Assembly: GCA_036346205.1 (NCBI GenBank)
Contig: JARFJB010000107.1
Coordinates: 1-64,000 of the forward strand
DNA from: Vesta saturnalis
Taxonomy: Eukaryota > Arthropoda > Insecta > Coleoptera > Lampyridae
Direction of reading: 5' to 3'
DNA length: 64,000 nt
Shown here piece after piece: positions 1 to 11,076 of the stretch. The position numbers and the translations under genes were made by a program. Position 1 is the first letter of the stretch, and each line of letters begins with the position of its first letter. Below the pieces are notes generated by a model. The model did no database searches. It saw only the letters and a list, made by a program, of their open reading frames with translations, and was not told the origin of the DNA.

Positions 1-1405
1 AGCTAAACCTACATTGAGCCATTGCTTCAAATTACATCCTCGAAAATATATATTTTTAATTAAATTATCCTTTATTACTTTATGAGAAATAATTATTTAC
101 AATTTTTTTACTAATACATTCTGCATTCAACATTAACTAAGTTATTGCTCTTTAATTAAATTCCTGTTTGCTTATATGAGAGAAATAATTATTTAAGCTT
201 ATTTTATGATACGTTTATTTATCTATGGTTGAAAAAAATAAGTTAAAACTTAAAGTGTTACTTAGCTATTTAATTCACACATTGTGTGATAAAATTGTAA
301 ACTGATAATGGAAAATCCTTGCCACTCGTTGGTGAAGACAAATTGTAATGACTCACAAACTTAAAGTGTCGGCCTAATTGTAATGAAGCCAGACATTGCG
401 AAACATTGCCTTAGATTTTGGATACCAGATTTATAACGTATTGAATAAGTTAAATGATTTATTATTTAATGTATGATTATAATGTAATTAATTAGAATCT
501 AAATACAATGTGAATTGTGTCAATTTCGACAAACAAAGTTCGAAACTTTCTAACACCAGTTATTGATACAATTATAGGCAATTTCTAATGGGGAGATGGT
601 AAGATGCCTTTAAGTTAAATTATGGTACACGTTTTTCAATATCACTTTATGTAAATCAGTTTAAGTATATATTCAATATTGAACTCTTCCAAATGTTATT
701 AATATTTAATTTCATATGAAGATTGAATTTATCAATAATATGCAATCTGCCAACAAAATCAATCTCATAATTTGTTTCTAAAATCCTTTAATACATTAAT
801 ATTATAAGGTTACTCAAATCTATCGGTTCATATAAAGTTCAGTTTAATTTTGTAAATTTTATTAAACCGATCTCGGAACTGTAATCTTAAATATTGATTC
901 AAATTTAGATTAATCAAAGTAATTGAATTGAGTTGTATTAATAATTCATATATAACTAGTGTTCCAAATGATTTTCCTGCTTAAAGGACAATGACAAATT
1001 TCAGTGTTATAAAATTATAAATTATAATTTTAAATTTCAAATTAAACATTAGGTACAATTGTAACAAATTTATTAGATAATGTGACGGACATATACATTG
1101 TAATTTCTTATATAGAACCTATCAGCCCTACAATATATACTTAATTAAGTATATTATTGAATTTCAAAAAATTTAAATTTACTAAATATTACTTAAAAAA
1201 GGATAAGATGTTACTTAGTTGAAATTAGTAATACAATATTAAGCACCTCTTTATGGATCAGTACACATATACAATACTCGTAATATTTTTCAAAAGAATA
1301 TGCTGTATAATAATGTTCCAATCTCTCTGAAAATGAACAAAAGTGCTCAAAATTAAAAATCGGTAACAATTTTATAATATACGAACAATAAACTTTAAAC
1401 ATAAA
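1..1405. other. AT-rich DNA, no gene seen
   Basis: Very AT-rich sequence. I see no coding similarity, no long inverted repeat and no clear repeat. The short open frame at 1211-1429 on the minus strand looks like chance. Confidence 0.6.
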
Positions 1406-1410
1406 TAGAT

Positions 1411-1480
1411 ATATTGGTCTAACGGCCAAATTATCGGACTGGTAATGTAAGCAATGAGAGTTCTAACCCTCATCGGGTAA
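1411..1480 (+). pseudogene. tRNA-like relic
   Basis: A D-arm-like hairpin (GGTC TAAC GGCC) with an A-box-like TGGTCTAACGG is followed by CGGACTGGTAATG, in an anticodon-arm position, and by GAGAGTTCTAACCCTC, which folds as a T-arm and resembles a B box. The anticodon stem does not pair on its 3' side and I find no acceptor stem. The D-arm resembles that of tRNA-Glu or tRNA-Asp. It is probably a decayed tRNA copy or a short SINE head; it could be chance. Confidence 0.4.
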
Positions 1481-1489
1481 ATTACTTTT

Positions 1490-2815
1490 TGTTTGATAAA
1501 ATTGTCTATAAATTTTATTTTAATAATTTTATATTAATATGCATCAAATTTTAAAATCGCCTACTTATTCAAAATATTGTACAAGCGTTAAACATTAGAG
1601 ATTACTTATAAATATATTTTAACTTTTTGTTTTTAAATAGAAGGGATTTGGCATTACCTAAAAAAGGGAAAATCCTTAAGAAACTTATTCTACTTTGTGT
1701 TTTAAAGTGGAATAAAAGGGTTGAGTAAAACTCAAAGGTTTAGTTTTATTTTTGCATTGTTCGTAGAGCTTTATTATGTAATTATATAAATCCGCTAGTA
1801 CTTTATTGTATATATGTATGTATACTGGAATATTGAGTGGAGATTTTTTTAAATTAGTACTAATTTCGGTACATATTGTTTCAGTGTCACGTCTGATAAT
1901 ATCTTCCCGTAAATATTAAACGAATTATGTATTAGTAATTTTATTTTACTGGGTCTAGCTTTCCATTTTCATACTTTTTTCGACTTTGCTCCGTAAAGGA
2001 AAATGAATGAATATTAAATGTCAAACAAAATTTCAATTTAAGAGTTTGAAAATTAAAAAATTCACGTTCAATCATAAAGTTTTAATCCAAGTATAAAAAA
2101 AATTGTTTTCAGTTTGGATAAAGTTGTCAATAAGGGAGTTTTCAGGTGATGATTAATGCATCCAACATTTGTTACGTTGGAAATAGTAGAAGTGGAAGTT
2201 TAACGAGGTGTTTTATATACGAGAAACTTTATTAAATTTTGAAGTTTATGAAAATTCTATGAATTATAACCAGTGTAATGGTTATTATGTCATTCAAAAT
2301 TAATATGTATATTTGTAATGTTTTTCTTGATATTTAATGATCCCAATAATAATATACAAATAGTTTATAAATAATCTACAGTAATGGTAACACGTCAGAA
2401 ATGCTCGTTCCAGAAACTTCAAACGTAAGGCCACACGTATAATTGTGAGCATGTGAGATTAGAACAAGAATGTCCATACAAGTTGTAAAAAACAGAACCT
2501 TTAGAAGAGCTATTAAGAACATTATGTAAGTGTATAAAGCATACAGGCAATAATATTCATATAACTTTATTATCGCTGCTTGGAAGAAAAGCTCATTCAG
2601 ATTTTACGGTCGTCAATTTTAATCTATTACTTTACTACTGAAGGACCTATGCCGTCATCAACGACTTCAGTCATCAAGTTCAGCAATATCCCACATGTGG
2701 TATTTAAAATTAGTAGTTTTAGAGGATCAAGCGTGCAAGTTAGGATGACAACATTCAAGTTACACTTTCCAAGCTACAAAATAGAAATTAAAAGAATTGA
2801 AATAAACCTAATAAC
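1490..2815. other. no gene seen
   Basis: AT-rich, with poly-A and poly-T runs. The open frame at 2580-2831 has no recognisable motif, and its 3' end runs into a dispersed repeat. Confidence 0.55.
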
Positions 2816-2817
2816 AT

Positions 2818-2920
2818 TCTGGTTAGGATAATTATGTAACCTCTTTTATAATAAGTTTATTACGAAAGTAAGCAGACGTTTAAAACTTCATGTCAGACAA
2901 ATGCTAGCTTAAAACATCTG
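2818..2920 (+). repeat. fragment of the dispersed CA-tail repeat family
   Basis: The motif AACCTCTTTTATAATAAGTT, the adjoining ATTACGAAA and TTTAAAACTTCATGTCAGAC recur at 6411-6570, in diverged form at 6600-6760, and at 15355-15510. This copy keeps only the left end of the family. Confidence 0.7.
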
Positions 2921-3037
2921 GTGTGGATCACCACACGACCTTACAAACTACAAAATGGAAATTAAAAGAAATTAAATAATTTTAATGTACTTATAGTGTG
3001 TTATTTTCCATTAATTTTTATACACGTTACAAGCGAT

Positions 3038-3057
3038 ATAATGCCCTAGGGCATTAT
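3038..3057. repeat. perfect 20-bp palindrome
   Basis: ATAATGCCCTAGGGCATTAT equals its own reverse complement. It lies about 400 bp upstream of the DDE_3 transposase start. Half of the motif (GGGCATTAT) recurs near 3269. Its role is unknown. Confidence 0.9.
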
Positions 3058-3453
3058 GAAATTACTATGGAAACAAAGTATGCTTGGTGAATCTTTTATT
3101 AACATCAAATAAAAATGTCAAATAACAAAACGTCAAAAAATAAATATTCTAACCATACTAGAAGAACATTAAATATAGAAGGCACCACGGGTGTTACAAG
3201 AATAATTCCCTCGGTCAAAGTACTTCCCTTGGACCAGAGGCCATCGGGAAGTACACTGTTGACCTTGGGGCATTATTATACCCGTAACACCCTTTATAAA
3301 ACTCTGCCAGAAAAACAAAGTCCCCGGAAAATATGTGAACTAAATATCACCAAAGTGGCAAGAATTCAATTTGCACAATCACACGCAGAATTCTTAGATG
3401 TACAATCGTGTAGAAAATCACTAAATTGTCATTGGCAATATCCGACTAAACGC

Positions 3454-5599
3454 ATGGCTACGATTTTGAGAAAATCGGTTCATTCCGAGGCCAGAAATAT
3501 TAAAAACGTTATCGAGTTCTTCGATAGGCAGAAATCCGCAGGTGTGTGGTCATTTTCACTGAAAAAGCCAACGGAATTAGCAACTGCCGCAACAGGGAAA
3601 TCGGTTACTTTTATAAAAAATCAGGTAATTTTTTGAATTGCCCAACTAAATCTGTAAATAACGATAATTGTTATTAGAAATGAAGTTAAGTCAAGCAACG
3701 AGGGCATTCTGAATTCTCCATCGAAAAAAAGAAGTGGCCGTTCTAAAAAAATCGATATTGCGACTTGGGAATATTGAAGAGAACAGTACATGAAACTTAC
3801 ACCGTCGATAACACCACGTTAAACATTTTGGTCAATAAGATGGAAGAGAAAATTGGCTATTCTGGTATGTTTTAGACAAAATAACTTATTTTAATGTTCA
3901 AATTAATCAAAGCGGGGCAAATTAAATTATAATTGTAGATTAAAAGTCACGGGCCTGCCACTGGGTGCTAAGTTTTGTAAAAATTAGCTTTATTATAAAC
4001 GTATTTCCGAGTACCTATGACAGAAAATGAATTCTCGAGAGAAGGACTTCGGATCCTAGTAAATCCGAGTACTCGTAAATGTCAAAGCCGCATAAGCGAG
4101 GCAATATTAATCGAGCGAATCTTAAAAACAGTATTTATCTTCGCTCGGTTTAGCTCTGTTTTGATTCGAGCGAATTCTTTGCTGGAGTAAGTTCAGTACG
4201 AACTAAAACGAATACAAAGGGTGTTGATATGAGCAAACGAGAAGAACGTTACCTACGTCTTTCCTGTACTTTTATAAATCAACCGCACATCTCGCGTTTA
4301 ATTGCCGGGGTAGCTTTATTCCACTTAGTTTAGTTTATCTCAAGTTAGTTTCGCTTAACTTCCCTTCGCTTCACTCTCAGTGGCCCCTCAGTTTTAGGCT
4401 CAGCCAAACCGAGCGCTAGCTATGTACGCTGCTTATGTTATGCTCACTATCTGTGCTACACAATGTGGCCACACCGATAGCCACATTATGCAAAAATTTG
4501 TAGACGAATTTCAACATTTGACACAACAATTAAGAAAAAACAAATAAAAATTTAAAGAATATTTTCTATTGAGTGCAATTAATTTTAGACTAACTATTAT
4601 TCATTATTAAAGGTCATAACAAACAGTCGTGATAAATTTTTAGTCAATATAGCGAACATAGCGCTCTTTTTGACTCTGTCTTTAAACAATTACTTTAAAC
4701 TCTCGCAGTAAAAATTAATCAATCATTTTATATTTTAAAGAAAAACCATGTTTTTAACAATTTTTTTAACTGTTATAGGTGGTCGCGAAACGCTTCGCAA
4801 CCATCTCCATCAGATCGGCTTTAAATTTAAGAATAATTCTTTAGGGCATAACAAGAAACCAGTTACTTATTTAGATGAAACTTTCATTCATCCATCCTAT
4901 AGAGTCATCAAATACTGGCAATCAGAAGAAGGAGCAGGGGTTCATCACACTAATGGAGCAGGTCAAAGGCACATTATAGTTCATGCTGGTGGATCGCATG
5001 GATTTGTAAATAATGGATTGTTGATCTTTAAGTCAAACAGCAAGTCAGCAGACTACCATCACGACATAAACCATACGAACTTCATGACTTGGTTACAAAA
5101 ACAACTAATTCCAAATCTACCACCGAATGGTATTGTCGTCATGGACAACGCTACTTACCACACTGTACAAATTAATAAACCACTAACGTAATCTGCCCGG
5201 AAGGCAACTATTCGTGAGTGGCTGGAAAATAATGAGGTTTCCACAACATGCGAAATGCAAAAATCAGAATTGGTAGAATTAGTGAAGAAGAAGAGTTTAG
5301 CAAAACACAAGGTTGCGATGAACAATGTTGGTCAACATGGTAGTGAAATTCAAAAGTAGCTCGAAACGCTTTTGCCGATATCTGCGGACTGGCAAAAGAA
5401 TTGTGCTAACGTTGACAATGTAGCACAAGAAATGTGGGAACGTGATGCTTTGCTGTATGAAGCAGTGGAAAGTTTGTCTTTCAACGTAAACACAGGTTTT
5501 CCGATGATTAGGAAACAAGTAGTCATGACGAAGATGAAGAGGAAGGAGGTTCAATTTAATCCTTTTCATAAAATTAATTATGAAATTGCCTGTTATTAA
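3454..5599 (+). pseudogene. IS630-like DDE_3 transposase, intron-containing, broken
   Basis: Remains of a cut-and-paste transposase of the IS630/Tc1 DDE_3 type common in insects. Exon 1 (ATG at 3454, to about 3624) carries the helical N-terminus with KNVIEFFDRQKSAG and AAATG. Exon 2 (about 3678-3864) carries LNSPSKKRSGRSKKID, then, after a frameshift near 3770, LKRTVHETYTVDNTTLN and MEEKIGYSG. Exon 3 (4779 onward) carries GRETLRNHLHQIGFKF, the first catalytic Asp in VTYLDETFIH, HAGGSHGFV, and the second Asp in VVMDNATYH. Exon 3 has in-frame stops at 5189-5191 (TAA) and 5357-5359 (TAG). The family's LPPYH..NPIE segment with the third acidic residue is missing: GSEIQ runs almost directly into LETLLPISADWQKNC. 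The C-terminal NVDNVAQEMWERD segment is present. The donor at 3865 and acceptor at 4778 are good GT-AG sites in matching phase; the first intron's phase is off by one. The open frame upstream of 3454 is not recognised. Confidence 0.85.
3865..4778 (+). other. intron of the DDE_3 transposase
   Basis: 914 bp between GGTATG (donor) and TTATAG (acceptor). Removal joins codons cleanly as S-G-G-R-E-T. It is long for a transposase intron and less AT-rich near 4020-4450, where GAGCGAAT-like motifs recur. I see no coding sequence or clear element in it, so a later insertion into the intron is possible but unproven. Confidence 0.7.
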
Positions 5600-6010
5600 T
5601 TTTTGTTAGCTTTCATAAAATTTCTAAGTATATTTTATTAATAACCTTTAAGTAACTTAGTTTCCATGTTTATTTGTAAATAATGTTTTACATTATGAGC
5701 TGAGCGATTTGCTAATTATTTGCCGGTTATTAATTTTTGTTATGTTTGCATACAATTTCTAAGTATATTTTATTAATAACTTTTTTAAATAACTTAATTT
5801 CAATGTTTATTTGTAAATCTCTGTACGTTTTTCATAAGATTAATTATGAGCTAAGCAGTTTTATAGTTCTTTGTCTGTTTTTAATTGTTGTTAGCTTTCT
5901 ATCTCTAATTAATAAGTTTTAAACAATTTAATTTCGATGTTTATTTGTAAATCTATCAATATTTGTCATAAAATTAAATGAGCTAAGTGGTTTATAATTA
6001 TAATCCGTTA
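5569..6010 (+). repeat. tandem repeat, about 135-150 bp unit, three copies plus a partial
   Basis: Each unit contains an ATTAATTATGAGCTAAGC-like start, a TTAATTTTTGTTAGCTTTC-like core, TATTTTATTAATAAC and ATGTTTATTTGTAAAT. The copies begin near 5569, 5692 and 5841, with a partial one near 5974. The first unit overlaps the last codons of the upstream transposase remnant, so the array probably grew from the element's 3' end. Confidence 0.8.
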
Positions 6011-6090
6011 ATAGTAATTCGAATACCGAGTATTCAACTGTACATACTGTTCGAATTACTTAATATTTTGAACTTAATAAAATCCTAGTT

Positions 6091-6220
6091 CATGAAATAC
6101 AAGAAACTCAAAAGTCTCCCCAAAAAGTAATTTTTTTAAATTCACGCTACAATTATTTCAATCTAAGCGTGACCTTAAGAAAAATTGCTTTTTGAGGAGA
6201 CTTGAGTTTTGTATTTTATG
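6091..6220. mobile_element. hairpin (foldback) miniature element
   Basis: The arms at 6091-6148 and 6166-6220 are imperfect reverse complements over about 55 bp (outer CATGAAATAC against GTATTTTATG, inner TTCACGCT against AGCGTGA), with a 17-bp loop. AAATCCTAGTT occurs directly on the left (6080-6090) and again at 6254-6264. There is no coding capacity. Confidence 0.75.
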
Positions 6221-6410
6221 TAATTACCCCAAGTGTGAGAAAATAGTCAATTAAATCCTAGTTAATGCAAATATCACGAGCACGTCACACTTAAATTTAC
6301 CGCCTTGATACTTTTTAACCCGAATGTACCTTTCAGACAAGGGTGACATCAAAGCCACTCCTTTAGGGACTTTGTTTTCTTGGCAGGACTATACCTTAAT
6401 TACTATAATA

Positions 6411-6575
6411 TTATTTTTTTTGGATAATTATGCAACCTCTTTTATAATAAGTTGATTACGAAAATAAGCAACATTGTAAAGACAAAAACAATTATCTATG
6501 TTAAACAGACATTTAAAACTTCATGTCAGACAGAGGTTATCAGACATCTAGATGCTAACTTAAAAAATTAAAAGA
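6411..6575 (+). repeat. dispersed CA-tail family, left-end fragment
   Basis: Shares ATAATTATGCAACCTC, CAACATTGTAAA, TTTAAAACTTCATGTCAGAC and the AGACATCTAGATGCTAAC block with the copies at 2818, 6600 and 15355. It stops just before the next copy, so the two lie head to tail. Confidence 0.75.
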
Positions 6576-6595
6576 AATGAAATAATTTTAATTAT

Positions 6596-7290
6596 AATTT
6601 TTTTAAGATAACTAAGTATAACCTCTTTTTTATACATTCATAACGAAAACAGGCAACCTTGTAAAAACAATAATATATGTCATAATGACGTTTAAAACTT
6701 GATGTTAGATGGAGGTTAATAGACATAAATACATGTTAACTTAACAAAAATCCCAAAGCCGCCCGCTTCTATAAGACATCATTAACACGATTTAACCATT
6801 TTCCTTCATATTTGATTAATTTTTAAACTTACCTTGCGTTATATTAAAAACTTTATAAAGAAAATTGATGGAAAATTAAATTCTCTTTAAAACATATGTC
6901 TACACTTTTTCCTATAAAATTAATCGTTATTCAGATAATGAAGAAATTTGAACTAACACTTAAATTCTACCTCAGGAATTTTTTTTTGCCGGGAAATTAC
7001 GCATCATATCAAAAAATTTAAGGTCTATATCAAAGTATTTTTATACCTTTGAAATATGTAGCTGTTTTAGAAATATTTGATAAAAACCAAAAACTGACCC
7101 TAATAAACCCCCCTCACGCCGCTGGATTTCTCTCAAATTCTAATCAGCTTCAAGCAAAATGAAAGCAAGCTTAGATAGAAAATTTTAAGCACGTACGTGT
7201 TTTCGTTCTGGAATTATCGTGGATACTAAAACACATCCACACGCACAGACACACTTACACTGACACACATCCAGACATCATGGCCGATCT
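6596..7290 (+). repeat. dispersed CA-tail family, near full-length copy
   Basis: Runs collinear with 15355-16000: left end (ATAACCTCTT, GCAACCTTGTAAAAAC), middle (AAATCCCAAAGCCGCCCGC; CATCATATCAAAAAATTT; AGAAATATTTGATAAAAACC), then GTACGTGTTTTCG, ATCGTGGATACTAA and a short CA-rich tail (ACACATCCACACGCACAGAC). No protein is recognised. The GGATACTAACATACATCC tail is shared with the 3' end of a LINE at 17.44 kb, so this is probably the untranslated end of a non-LTR element. Confidence 0.75.
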
Positions 7291-7889
7291 TGGCGAAACT
7301 TGGCTAAAAATTGTAAAATCAGCTAATAAGTCGATTTAGCGATAGTGAAACAAAATCATAAGTAGGTTTGAAGGTAGAAAACATACGGAGTAAAAACTTG
7401 TGCGTAAATATGTGAGTTAATTATTTTTACTTGTAAAAATCTCACTTATCTACTGTTTCAATGCATATTATTAACTATTTTCTTTTGAACAAATTATTGG
7501 AACTGGAAGTTAATGATAAGTTAAGAATAATCGGGATTTACCAGCATGTGCGCTGGTCATGTAGAGTTTCTTTGTTATTATCGAGTTTAGTAATTGATTT
7601 AAGTAATCAGTTTTATCGGACTGTATATAGTGTGTCCCAAATCGATTAGTATTGCACGGGTAATGGGAAATGTTGTACAGTTTTCTATACTGATACAGAT
7701 GCTCCTTAGAAACATCAAACATTCCGAGTACTTTCGAAGATAGCCGACAAAAACTGAAAATTGCGTTTTTTGAAAAAGGCGAGTATCACCCTTAATATAA
7801 GTTATACACTTTTTTTTAACTAAAGTTACTTATTTCTTTAAGACGAACAAAAAACTTATTGCATCTGCGCTCTTGGAGGTAATGATAAA
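7290..7889. other. no gene seen
   Basis: AT-rich. The two overlapping open frames at 7461-7722 lack motifs. The sequence near 7635 (GTGTGTCCCAAATCGATTAG) resembles the outer end of mariner-type elements seen elsewhere in the window, but I find no partner. Confidence 0.5.
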
Positions 7890-8104
7890 TTTCTTATGTT
7901 ACATACATATATTGGATTTTGAAATAAATAAATTGCATTTTTTTTTCTATTTTCAACTACGTATAACAATCTACACTTGATAAGAATAGAGAATAGTAGA
8001 TTCCGGCATATTTTATATTATTTGTTTGAAATTAAAGTAAGCGATGAAAACAAATGAATTATAACCAAACAGAACTAATTACTATAGGTACATCGTAAAA
8101 CTCA

Positions 8105-9450
8105 GAATAACTAATCTAAATGAATCACAGCAAATGTTCAATATGATGATGGCCATTGTTCGCCAAGCACAATTCACATTGCTTTGAAATGTTGGCAGTC
8201 ACTTCCGCAATGTAAGTCATTAACGTTAACGTTATTATAAGTAAAATTGCTACCATACAGTTTCCTTTTGATAGTGCCCCACAAACAAAAATCAAGAGAT
8301 GGGGGGTCCGCTGATCTGGGCGGTCATCTAATAGATGTGTTAGTAGCTATTCCTCTGTCATTAAAACGATTACTTAAATAATTAATAACATGCTTAGAAT
8401 TGTGTGTGGGCGCACCATATTGTTAATACCATATTGCCAATTTTCTGCCAAGGGCAATTCATCTAAAAAGTCTTCTCTCGTTGTTTGCAACATTTCCAGG
8501 TAATGTACTGCAGTTAAAGTCCCATTAAAAATTATAGGTCCAATTAAACGATTCCCCAATATGCCGCAAAAAAGACTAAATCCACCTGTGGGCTTTCTTG
8601 GGCATAGTTGTGTTCGTTATGGCTATTATATAAACCGCAGTTAATGAAATGTGATTCGTCAGTCCAATAAATGCTGTTAATGAATCGTTTTTGCCATTTT
8701 ATTAATAAGCCACCTGCAATAGGTTTTTCTACGCTCCCCAATACACTCTCGATATCGTAGATCGTACTGAAAAGAAATCGACTAGGCTTATAAATCACCC
8801 GTCGTTAACTTCTAACGTACAGTCCCTTGAGCGTAGAAGAATCATTTCAGTTCTTTCTTTGTATTATCGGTATTACAATGGCTATGTGCTGCTGAATTAC
8901 ATTCTTTGATACCATCTCGGGCTACCTTTGCCAGGAATACTCAGTTCGCTCATTCACATCATCAGTACGCAGTACAAATCTCCACTTGTCGTACCAAACG
9001 GGCGCAATCTACATTCCTCTACACGGTGTTACACTCTGAAATGATTTCCCTAGTACCTGTTTTCCTCTCAATTATGATATGAAAAAATTTAAGATAGCTA
9101 TTCATAAGCATCTCTTGGCAATTCAATGTCCCTCTATTCATCCACCTAAGTATTTCTGAGTGCTTTAGCACGATAGGCCAAATTAGACTGTTTAGGTCCA
9201 CAATTATTAAAAAAAAACATGCAGCTTATAAGGGATAAAGTGATATTTATTTAAAATTCTACACTCTGTCGATTTTTTCACTTTACATACATTTCTTTCA
9301 CGAGGCGCATATTGCTGCATATTTGTCTAATCTATTAAATATTCTAATATCCGATTCTCGTCTTTCTGGGAAGTTATGTCGATAGACGATATTGTTGAGC
9401 AGCAAGGCCAGTGTTTTTGTTACATTTATTCACCTTCACTAAAAGTTGAT
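8105..9450 (-). pseudogene. DD41D mariner-like transposase, split by a LINE
   Basis: The N-terminal part (about 9250-9440) reads NTGLAAQQYR, then, after a frameshift, NFPERRESDIRIFNRL, the usual helix-turn-helix start of this group. After the LINE insertion come WQKRFINSIYWTDESHF (first catalytic Asp), GNRLIGPIIFNGTLTAVHYL, FLDELPLAEN, and QYGAPTHNSKHV, where Tyr sits in place of the second catalytic Asp. The end is WPPRSADPPSLDFCLWG. By my count 41 residues separate the second catalytic position from the Asp of LDF, which gives the DD41D class. Frameshifts near 8420 and 9380, the lost Asp and the insertion make it inactive. Confidence 0.8.
8735..9217 (+). mobile_element. 5'-truncated jockey/R1-like LINE inserted in the mariner
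   Basis: Plus-strand coding remains of an ORF2 C-terminus: APQYTLDIVDR, LINHPSLTSNVQSLERRR, LSLYYRYYNG, then NDFPSTCFP..YDMKKFKIAIHKHL. It ends ACAATTATT followed by ten A residues (poly(A) tail at 9208-9217). The same 3' end (ACAATTATTAAAG plus A-rich) terminates the minus-strand copy at 13274-14262, so both belong to one family. 5' truncation plus poly(A) is the normal outcome of target-primed reverse transcription. I could not find a convincing target-site duplication. Confidence 0.85.
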
Positions 9451-9658
9451 AACAATACTTGTTCAAAATACAACTGATTCAATAATTAAAAATAACAGAT
9501 TTTTAAAGTTTATTTGATTTCATATTTTAAAACAAATAATATAAAATATGCCGGAATCCATTATTTCAAGTGTAGATTATTATACATCGTTGAAAGCAGA
9601 AAAAACACTGTAATTTATTAATTTCAAAATCTGATATGACACCTATTTAACATCCCTG

Positions 9659-10370
9659 TATTTTCTTATTCTCTCACCCTCCCTCCCTCCTCCCTTAATC
9701 CCAATACTCCTTCTCTCGCATTCCCATTCCTTCTCTGATATCTTGACCGTATTTCACTCTCCCTTCGTTTATCGTTTTCTAGCATGCCTGTAATATTTTA
9801 CATTCCCTTCTTTCTCTCATTTCTTACTCATACGTTATAGCCCTTCTTCCCGCCTCTGCTCATATTTTTTCTTCCTGCACTTCTTCTCTTACAATGTACC
9901 CCGGTGTTTCCTTATCCAGCCCTAACGCCCATTTCCAATATTTTTCTGGTAGCCTTGCACCTATTTTTCTTCTCCTTCCACCCCCACACTCATAATTGGC
10001 AATGCAGGTTTACTTTGAAATCCTTAAGATTAGTTGTGTGTGCTCGTCTAGTTTCTCTCGCTTTACTAAATCAAGTTCATGAAAAGAATCTATTAAGGTG
10101 GGAAACGGCTGTCTCATAAAAGTTTAATTATAATTCAATTTAGCAAAACTGTACGTATGTAAATATGATCCATCTATATTTATCAACTTATCTTGTAAAG
10201 TAAGTAAATCAAAGTACCAAATGGATCGTATGACAGGGAAAATCGACTCGCTCAATATCTTAGTGTATCGTACCTTAGCGTACAAGTAAAAAAAATGAGT
10301 TAATCTACCGTACTGTAACTGGTCGTACAGTATCATGATACTACACTGTACCATACAATACCATATTAAA
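9659..10370. other. pyrimidine-rich tract, then AT-rich DNA; no gene
   Basis: 9655-9960 is strongly C+T biased on the plus strand (CACCCTCCCTCCCTCCTCCC and TTCTTCTCTTACAATG). From about 10200 the DNA shows a loose GTACCATACAATACC pattern that leads into the TG block. No coding similarity. Confidence 0.6.
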
Positions 10371-10379
10371 CTATACTAT

Positions 10380-10548
10380 GTCCTACCATACCATACGATG
10401 CGCACGTGCGTGGGTGCGTACCTGCCTGCGTGCGTGCGTGGGTAGGTGTCTGTGTATGTGTGTGGATGGGTGGGTGCGTGCGTGGGTGTGGGAATTGGTA
10501 CGAATGTGGGTGTGGGTGTGGGTGTGGTTGGGTGTGGTTGTGTGTGCT

Positions 10549-10579
<31 letters not shown>

Positions 10580-11028
10580 TTGGGTGTGGGTGTGTGTTTT
10601 CGAGTGCTTGCGCGTGTGCATATGCGTGTGCGCACGCGCGTGCGTGTGCGTGTGCGCGTGATCGTGTGCGTGTGCGTGTTCGTGTGCGTGTGCGTGTGTG
10701 TGAGCGTGTGCGTGTGTCTGTGCGTGTGCGTGTGCGTGTGCTTGTGTGTGCGTGTGCATGTGCCTGAGCGTGTGCGTGTGCGTGTGAGTGTGCGTGTGCG
10801 CGTGGGTGTGCGTATGCGTGTGCGTTTGCATGTGCGTGTGCGTATGCGTGTGCGTGTGCGGTGTGTGGTGTGTGGTATGTGGTGTGTGGTGTGTGGTGTG
10901 GTGTATGGTTTGTGGTGTGTGGGTGTGGTGTGGTGCGTGTTGTGTGGTGTGTTTGCATGTATGTGTGTGGTGTGTGTGGTGGTGGTGTGTGTGTGTGTGT
11001 GTGTTGTGGTGTGTGTTGTGGTGTGTGT

Positions 11029-11076
<48 letters not shown>

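Larger units (their letters stand above)
7890..9658 (-). mobile_element. DD41D mariner-like element with long inverted ends
   Basis: The ends are inverted repeats. GGATTTTGAAATAAATAAAT at 7913 and TAGATTCCGGCATATTTTAT at 8000 reappear reversed at 9520-9640, giving about 130-bp arms. The right end reads CATCCCTG followed by TA at 9659-9660. The left boundary, about 7890, is approximate. Inside is a decayed transposase on the minus strand, itself split by a LINE at 8735-9217. Subtracting the LINE leaves about 1.29 kb, a normal size for a mariner-like element. Confidence 0.8.

Noticed and set aside
2580..2831. 83-codon plus-strand frame
   Set aside because: No motif, and its end lies in a dispersed repeat.
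3115..3453. Upstream extension of the DDE_3 frame (SNNKTSKNKYSNHTRR...)
   Set aside because: The family homology starts near the ATG at 3454; the extension matches nothing I know and may be chance.
5565..6010. Possible CRISPR-like array because of regularly spaced repeats
   Set aside because: Units are long, diverged tandem copies without unique spacers, in a eukaryotic context.
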